From an uncultured Ignavibacteria bacterium (GTDB lineage Bacteria > Bacteroidota > Ignavibacteria > SZUA-365): DNA of 9,774 nucleotides. Made by a program: the position numbers and the translations under genes. The first letter of the stretch is position 1. Each line of letters starts with the position of its first letter. The notes below the pieces were generated by a model that made no database searches, had not been told where the DNA came from, and worked only from the letters and a program-made list of their open reading frames with translations. Below, one piece after another: positions 4,877 to 9,774 of the stretch. The DNA lies in contig CAJXSA010000129.1 of the NCBI GenBank assembly GCA_913060595.1, forward strand, positions 1 through 9,774, given 5' to 3'.

Positions 4877-7255
4877 ATGAGAATTCTGGGTGTGCCTGTT
4901 CTGCTTCTCATGCTGACGCTGCAGGGGGTGGCGCAGGAGAAAGCGGCCTATGACATCGATCCTGCAACATGGGGGAACGCGCAGGAACAGAACACGGGCG
5001 TGCTGGCGAAGACCGCCGGGGATATCGATCATGCGATGATCGGAAATCCGGTGAGCCAGGCGTCGCTGCTGCGGGACGGGTACTTCACCTTCGGGACGAC
5101 GAAGGGACGCTCGTCCGGCGCAACGCTGGATGATTACTGCCAGCTGACCTTCGGGCACCCGTACGCGCTCACATCCTTCATCGAGTTCTCCTGGGATGGC
5201 GCCTGGCAGCGCGTGGACCGCTTTTTCTCCGATGAGGAATGCACGCTCCGGTCGACACCGGACACTTTGGAAATGACCGCTGAGCGCACCGGCATGTGCC
5301 GGCTGACGCTGCGCATCGTGCAGGACTCCACCGGCGTGCTCACGCTCGAGGCCGCACTCACGAATCTCTCGCCGGACAGCCATGATGCCGCGCTGGCGCT
5401 GCAGTTGGATGCGGCGCTGGGTCGCTGGGGAGACGCGGCGGTGTACTGCGACGGCGCGCTGATCACGCACGCGCACACGATGAAAGGAATATCGACCGGG
5501 AGTCCCGTCGTGCTGCAGGAACGCGCCGATGCGGAGTACGGGGGTATCAGGGCGGAACTGCGTTATCCCGCGCAGGCGCCGGATTCCCTGCAGATCATGA
5601 ACTGGCAGCCTGCGCTGGGAGAGAATTTCGACGCCCGCATCCCGCGTCCCGCCCGGCTCTTCGACGTCGTGCTGCGTCCTGCCTGGGCCACGCACACGCT
5701 CGCGCAGGACGAGCCCTGCACGGCCGCCATCGCGATCGAGGTACTCGAGCCGCGCTTCCCGCGAAAGGCATTCATGCGCTGGGATATGCCCACCGCACTC
5801 GCACTCAGTGACGGCGTCCTCGTCCCCGCCGCTTTCCCAACGAAGATAGAAACCTTCAATGCAGGTGGGACGAAGATTACCCGTGCGCTTGTCGGAATGG
5901 AGGAAGACCCCGATGCGCCGCTTCGTCCCGTGGACCCGTATGTCTCGCTCGACGTGCGTCCGCGAGCGTATGCCTACAGCGCACTGTCCTTCGCGGCCCG
6001 CGAAGTCTACCAGGAAACCGTGCTGCCCCTGCGGCTGCTGTTCGTGGAGGACGGCACCATCGTCGACAGCCTGTGGCGCTGGGTGTACATTCCCGCCGCC
6101 GCGCTGGTGGATACCGGGCTGGCGATTTCCATCGACACAGTGGAGACGGATCCCGCGCCCGACGTGCACATGTATTTCACCGTGACGAATGAAGAAACCG
6201 GCGTGCCCGTCCTCGATCTGCGCCCGGATCATATCACGCTGTTCGAAAACGGACAGCGTATTCCTTCCTTTACGCTGGGGAAGGACGACCGCAGTACCGT
6301 AAACGCGGTGGACGTGGTGTTCGTGCTCGATGTGACCGGGAGCATGTCCAATGAAATCGCCGCCGTGCGCGACAACGTGCAGGAGTTTGCTGATCTCCTC
6401 ACGCAGCAGGGGGTGAGTATTCGACTCGGACTGATCACCTTCACCGACGAACTCGAGGAGATTTTCGAAATGACGGACGATGTGCAGCAGTTCAAGCAGT
6501 GGGTCGGCGCGCAGAGCGCGTCGGGTGGTGGAGACAGCCCGGAAAACTCGCTCGACGCCCTGCACGCGGCCACCGCGCTGCAGTACCGTCCCACCGCCCA
6601 TCGCGTCGTCATCTGGATCACTGACGCCGGCTATCACGAAAACGATGGTGTCACGCAGCGTACCGTTGAGGAATTGCTGCCCGATTTGCTGGGCGCGGCC
6701 TGCACCGTGCACTGCATCGGGAACAGGATGAAGCGCGACGATTACGAGCGCATCACCTATCCCACCGCGGGTTCGTTCTACGACATCAATGGGAAATTCC
6801 GCGACATCCTGCTCGACATCGGTCGCTTCGATGTGTCGCCCGTCTATAAACTCACGTACGTCACACCGGACCCGGGCGCGGATTCACGTCTGCTCGAGCT
6901 GGAAGTGCATTACGGCGGCAGAGGGGGCAACGCCAGCTGGGTCTCCCCGGCGCCCCCGGGCATGGTGGCCGTGCTGCCGAGTATGCACTGCTATCCGAAC
7001 CCGTTCAATCCGACCGTCACCATTGCGGTGCGCGACGTGAGCGGTCCGGGACTGCTCACCGTGCACGATATCCGCGGCAGGGAAGTGGCGCGCTATCGCA
7101 TCGACGGAGCGCAGAAGGACTACATGCTGCAATGGAGTGCCGGGGCGGGCGCATCCGATCCGCTGCCTTCCGGCGTGTATCTCGTGCGATTGAACCTGCG
7201 GACGTCCGCAGGGATGCCGCTGCGCACATCCACACGCATCGTGTACGCAAAGTAG
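4877..7255 (+). CDS. Secreted vWA-domain protein with T9SS type A sorting tail
   Basis: This is a 792-residue exported protein. A Sec signal peptide (MRILGVPVLLLMLTLQGVAQ) is followed by about 410 residues of beta-rich sequence of no family I recognise. Near 434-456, TGVPVLDLRPDHITLFENGQ resembles the strand-rich module that often precedes vWA domains in bacterial secreted proteins. The vWA domain spans about 481-650 with metal-site residues D485-V-T487-G-S489, GGGDSPE at 550-556 (the hemicentin-like variant) and D583 in ITDAG, so metal binding looks possible. The C-terminus (about 705-792) is a T9SS type A sorting domain with NPFNP at 708-712 and LPSGVYLVRL. The ATG at 4877 has GGAGAGGA just upstream; an in-frame TTG at 4784 would put 31 residues before the signal peptide and is rejected. 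The next gene starts 15 bases downstream. A surface adhesion or binding role is inferred. Confidence 0.88.
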   Translation: MRILGVPVLLLMLTLQGVAQEKAAYDIDPATWGNAQEQNTGVLAKTAGDIDHAMIGNPVSQASLLRDGYFTFGTTKGRSSGATLDDYCQLTFGHPYALTSFIEFSWDGAWQRVDRFFSDEECTLRSTPDTLEMTAERTGMCRLTLRIVQDSTGVLTLEAALTNLSPDSHDAALALQLDAALGRWGDAAVYCDGALITHAHTMKGISTGSPVVLQERADAEYGGIRAELRYPAQAPDSLQIMNWQPALGENFDARIPRPARLFDVVLRPAWATHTLAQDEPCTAAIAIEVLEPRFPRKAFMRWDMPTALALSDGVLVPAAFPTKIETFNAGGTKITRALVGMEEDPDAPLRPVDPYVSLDVRPRAYAYSALSFAAREVYQETVLPLRLLFVEDGTIVDSLWRWVYIPAAALVDTGLAISIDTVETDPAPDVHMYFTVTNEETGVPVLDLRPDHITLFENGQRIPSFTLGKDDRSTVNAVDVVFVLDVTGSMSNEIAAVRDNVQEFADLLTQQGVSIRLGLITFTDELEEIFEMTDDVQQFKQWVGAQSASGGGDSPENSLDALHAATALQYRPTAHRVVIWITDAGYHENDGVTQRTVEELLPDLLGAACTVHCIGNRMKRDDYERITYPTAGSFYDINGKFRDILLDIGRFDVSPVYKLTYVTPDPGADSRLLELEVHYGGRGGNASWVSPAPPGMVAVLPSMHCYPNPFNPTVTIAVRDVSGPGLLTVHDIRGREVARYRIDGAQKDYMLQWSAGAGASDPLPSGVYLVRLNLRTSAGMPLRTSTRIVYAK

Positions 7256-7270
7256 GAGGAGGAGAGAGAC
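7255..7270 (+). promoter_or_regulatory. Strong purine-rich ribosome binding site overlapping the upstream stop
   Basis: GGAGGAGGAG begins with the last G of the TAG stop of the first vWA gene and runs to 7264; GGAGG at 7258-7262 lies eight bases before the ATG at 7271. This is the strongest ribosome site seen in the window. It fixes the start of the second vWA gene and supports transcription and translation of the pair as one unit. Confidence 0.7.
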
Positions 7271-9301
7271 ATGAAACAGTTATGGAAATGCATCGTACTT
7301 CTCCTCCTTCTGCAGGGCACGGCACTGGCAGACGGCATCCTTGTGTCGAGCGAGAAGGACTACCCCGGAAGCCTGCTGCGCAACCGCATGACGCGGGTGG
7401 AAGTGAACATTCACGGGCTCGTCGCGGAAACCGTGGTGTACCAGGAATTCACCAATACGTGGTCGCGCAGCACCGACGCCGTCTGGGCCTTCCCGCTGCC
7501 GGCGAACGCGCGCGCGACGAAGTTTCTTTACTGGCGGCATGACACGCTCTTCCAGGCCGTGCTGTTCGAACAGAAGCAGTCGTCGACACCGGGAACGGGC
7601 GAAGGCGGCATTCCCGCCATCGTCAATCAGTACGTGGGGGAGGACGGCTTGAAGATCGAACTCAAGGGAATTGAGCCGTGGACGGTGCAGCGCGTCGAGC
7701 TGCATTACATCAGCGTCTGCGAATACCACTCCGGCGAAGGCGTGTATACCTATCCCCTCGCGACTTCGGATCTCGTGCAGCATCCGCTCGACCTGGTGGA
7801 ATTCCGTGTCAGGCTCGACGCCTCGGCGGAACTGGAAGACTACCGGCTGCAGGCGCAGGGGGACATCACGGAAGTGGCGAGAGAGGCGCAGTCCCTGGAC
7901 GTGCGCAGCCGCGCCTCGAAATGCTTCATCGCCAGGGACATCGAGTTCCGCTGGACGGTGGACGACGACTCGCTCGTGGTGGATTTCTATTCCAGCAAGC
8001 CGAAGGGCGAAGACGGATACTACGCGACGCTGCTGCGTCCCGCGGATCCCGCCGGACCTGATGTGACACTTCCCAAACGCGTGATATTCTGCGTCGACCG
8101 GTCTCAGACCATGTACGGCTACCCGCTGCAGCAAATGCGATCCGCCGTGAAGGCGACGCTCGCGCTGCTCGATGAAGGGGACAGCTTCGACATCGTCGCG
8201 TTCAATTCCATTGCCGACGTCCTGTTCGCTTCGCCTGTTCCCGCCACGGCCGAGAACGTCAGGGCCGCACAATCATGGCTGGACACGCGCAATGCGTATG
8301 GCGGTACAAATCTCGAGGCGGCGCTGATGGCCTCGCTCTCGCTTCTCCCCAGCGACAGCGTGCAGAACATCATCATCACGATCAGCACGGGACGGTCCCC
8401 GGGCAACCCGGACGCCATTTCTGCAGCGAACGAGCACGGCGCCTCCATGGTGATGCTGGGTATGGGCGCATCCGTCGATCGTGTACGGCTGGAGATGATC
8501 GCGGAACGGAACGCCGGCTTCGCGCGCTTCTTCGATGTGGGCAGCGTGGCGGAATCTGCCATGCTGCAGACGCTGCATTCCGTCGTTCGGCCTGTCATGC
8601 GCGAAGTGGGAATCGAGTATCCGCAGGCGGACGTGCACAGCGTGCGCCCGGATCCCATTCCCCCGCTGTTCGCGGGCATGCACACGCTCACGGCGGGACG
8701 CTACCGCAATCCCGGCGGCAGCATGACGCTGTTCGGCGAAGGAGCGGAAGGGTACGAAGAATATCGCTTTCCGCTGGAGTTTGCCGGCGACACGACGGGC
8801 ATGCGTTCCCTCGCGGGACTGCTCTGGGCCAAGCTGACAATCGACGGCATGGAACGGGAGATCGTCGTGCACGGCGAGCGCGAGTCGCTCAGGGACAGTC
8901 TCGTCGCGATCAGCCTGGCGTCGGGCATCCGCTGCCGCTACACCGCCTACATCGCAGACTACACGACCGTCGTGACCGGGGTTGAGAATCCGACCGACCA
9001 CGTGACACTGCCTGCAGCGACCTGCATACTGGGGAACCATCCCAATCCCTTCAATCCCAGCACGCAGATACTCATCCGCATCGCAGACAAGGCGGCGGGG
9101 AGCGAATTGCAGTTGCTGATCTATGACATGATGGGAAGACTCGTGCGCGTCATCGCACTGCACGGCCTCGCTCCCGGCGTGCACGGCATCGTCTTCGACG
9201 GAACCGACGGCAGTGGCCGTGCGCTGCCGAGTGGCAGCTACACCGTCGTACTCACGGGAAAGAACATCCACAGCGCGCGCACTGTTGTTCTGGCGAAGTA
9301 G
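7271..9301 (+). CDS. Secreted VIT + vWA protein with T9SS type A sorting tail
   Basis: This 676-residue exported protein has the domain order of inter-alpha-trypsin-inhibitor heavy chains. A Sec signal peptide (MKQLWKCIVLLLLLQGTALA, cut near residue 20) precedes a VIT domain at about 40-170 (VYQEFTNTWSRSTDAVWAFP, then LP, is diagnostic). A vWA domain follows at about 270-440 with D276-R-S278-Q-T280 and GGT346. The third metal position, normally T-D-G, reads S372-T373-G374, so the usual aspartate is missing. At about 545-567, SLASGIRCRYTAYIADYT matches the conserved strand seen after the vWA domain in VIT/vWA proteins. The C-terminus (about 588-676) is a T9SS type A tail with NPFNP at 592-596 and LPSGSYTVVL. 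It follows the first vWA gene by 15 bases with a very strong ribosome site. Expected location: cell surface or secreted. The binding partner is unknown. Confidence 0.9.
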   Translation: MKQLWKCIVLLLLLQGTALADGILVSSEKDYPGSLLRNRMTRVEVNIHGLVAETVVYQEFTNTWSRSTDAVWAFPLPANARATKFLYWRHDTLFQAVLFEQKQSSTPGTGEGGIPAIVNQYVGEDGLKIELKGIEPWTVQRVELHYISVCEYHSGEGVYTYPLATSDLVQHPLDLVEFRVRLDASAELEDYRLQAQGDITEVAREAQSLDVRSRASKCFIARDIEFRWTVDDDSLVVDFYSSKPKGEDGYYATLLRPADPAGPDVTLPKRVIFCVDRSQTMYGYPLQQMRSAVKATLALLDEGDSFDIVAFNSIADVLFASPVPATAENVRAAQSWLDTRNAYGGTNLEAALMASLSLLPSDSVQNIIITISTGRSPGNPDAISAANEHGASMVMLGMGASVDRVRLEMIAERNAGFARFFDVGSVAESAMLQTLHSVVRPVMREVGIEYPQADVHSVRPDPIPPLFAGMHTLTAGRYRNPGGSMTLFGEGAEGYEEYRFPLEFAGDTTGMRSLAGLLWAKLTIDGMEREIVVHGERESLRDSLVAISLASGIRCRYTAYIADYTTVVTGVENPTDHVTLPAATCILGNHPNPFNPSTQILIRIADKAAGSELQLLIYDMMGRLVRVIALHGLAPGVHGIVFDGTDGSGRALPSGSYTVVLTGKNIHSARTVVLAK

Positions 9302-9342
9302 ATTCTTGTGCGCGTGAGAAAATACTCTGCGCCCGACCCGGT

Positions 9343-9376
9343 CAGCCCCGCCCGCGAGCGGGGCTGCTGCGTTCTT
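9343..9376 (+). terminator. Rho-independent-type terminator after the vWA pair
   Basis: CAGCCCCGC (9343-9351) and GCGGGGCTG (9358-9366) form a perfect nine-base-pair stem with a six-base loop. The following CTGCGTTCTT is only moderately T-rich. The hairpin lies 41 bases after the stop codon of the second vWA gene and between two convergent genes. It may serve both directions, though on the minus strand the T-rich tail is weaker and further away. Confidence 0.6.
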
Positions 9377-9381
9377 GCAGA

Positions 9382-9774
9382 CTATGCGGCGTGAGCGTAC
9401 TCACGCGCGAGCAGAATGTCGCGATGTTCCCGGGGGAATTCCGTCGCGCACACATCGGCTGCGTTCGGCAGGTCCTTCATGCGCCCGCTCTCGTGCAGGG
9501 CGCGGCGGAAGAAGAGATGCTGTGCGGCGCGGCGGACACAGTAGGCTACCGCCGCTCATGCCCGATCGTGACTGAAAAACTGCAGTCCGCCCGGAACGTT
9601 GTTTCCCTGAGCGTATAGACTTCGACGTAGTCTCGAAAAGGGAGTTCTTCGCGGCCCGACTCCGCATACGAGACCATCGCCTTCGAACATGCGGTCCTGC
9701 CGCGGACCTTCCATTTCCCCTGGCTTCCCGGTGCCGCCGGTAGTCCTGTGAGGAACAGCTCTATGTTGTGGCGG
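9382..9774 (-). pseudogene. 3' end of an unknown gene, split by an apparent frameshift
   Basis: This is the C-terminal part of a minus-strand gene whose start lies beyond the right edge. From 9773 to 9549 one frame is open and ends ...YTLRETTFRADCSFSVTIGH ERR before a TAG at 9548-9546. The next frame opens at 9555, just before that stop, and runs ...VAYCVRRAAQHLFFRRALHE SGRMKDLPNA... to a TAG at 9384-9382. Both parts look like real protein with GC-rich third codon positions. They overlap by only seven bases, at CGGCGG, where a gain of one base or a -1 slip would join them as GHERRVAYCVRRAAQ. I do not recognise the family. The placement, facing the vWA pair across a terminator, supports a true gene end. 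The break may be a real mutation, a sequencing error or, less likely, programmed frameshifting. Confidence 0.5.

Noticed and set aside
4718..6712. Minus-strand open frame of 664 codons opposite the first vWA gene
   Set aside because: It is antisense to a gene with a signal peptide, vWA motifs and a T9SS tail. The translation is rich in histidine, arginine and glycine with no motif, as expected when GC-rich third codon positions keep an opposite frame open. The minus-strand frames at 759-1556, 7280-8272 and 8273-9271 are rejected for the same reason.

Overview
The window is GC-rich chromosomal DNA from a Gram-negative bacterium. It probably belongs to the Bacteroidota/Chlorobiota/Ignavibacteriota (FCB) group. 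The main evidence is two large secreted proteins that each end in a tail of about 85-90 residues with an NPFNP motif, typical of type A sorting domains of the type IX secretion system (T9SS). The species cannot be named from this sequence.

Left part (1-2044). The window opens inside an insertion sequence: the N-terminal part of an IS1595-family transposase lies on the minus strand and runs off the left edge. A possible IS end lies near 471. After about 300 bases without a convincing gene, but with two perfect short hairpins, comes a plus-strand pair: an AIM24-family protein and a small NTF2-fold (SnoaL/DUF4440-like) protein 17 bases downstream.

Middle (2045-4765). A minus-strand gene encodes an unrecognised lipoprotein. 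It is followed by a stretch holding a remnant of a second AIM24-like sequence, apparently chimeric, and a long imperfect hairpin. Next is an RluA-type pseudouridine synthase gene. A separate gene then encodes an exported protein with glycine-rich hydrophobic segments and no recognised family.

Right part (4877-9774). Two adjacent plus-strand genes, 15 bases apart and almost certainly co-transcribed, encode exported von Willebrand factor A (vWA) proteins with T9SS tails. The first has a novel-looking beta-rich N-terminal half and a vWA domain with an intact-looking metal site. The second has the VIT + vWA layout of inter-alpha-trypsin-inhibitor heavy chains, but one metal-site aspartate is replaced by threonine. 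A GC-rich hairpin terminator follows. Facing it from the right edge is the 3' end of a minus-strand gene of unknown function that is split over two frames.

Working together: the two vWA proteins probably cross the inner membrane by Sec and the outer membrane by T9SS, and end up on the cell surface or outside, where they may act as a pair in adhesion or protein binding. This is inferred from domains and gene order. The window holds no defence system, CRISPR array, rRNA or convincing tRNA.
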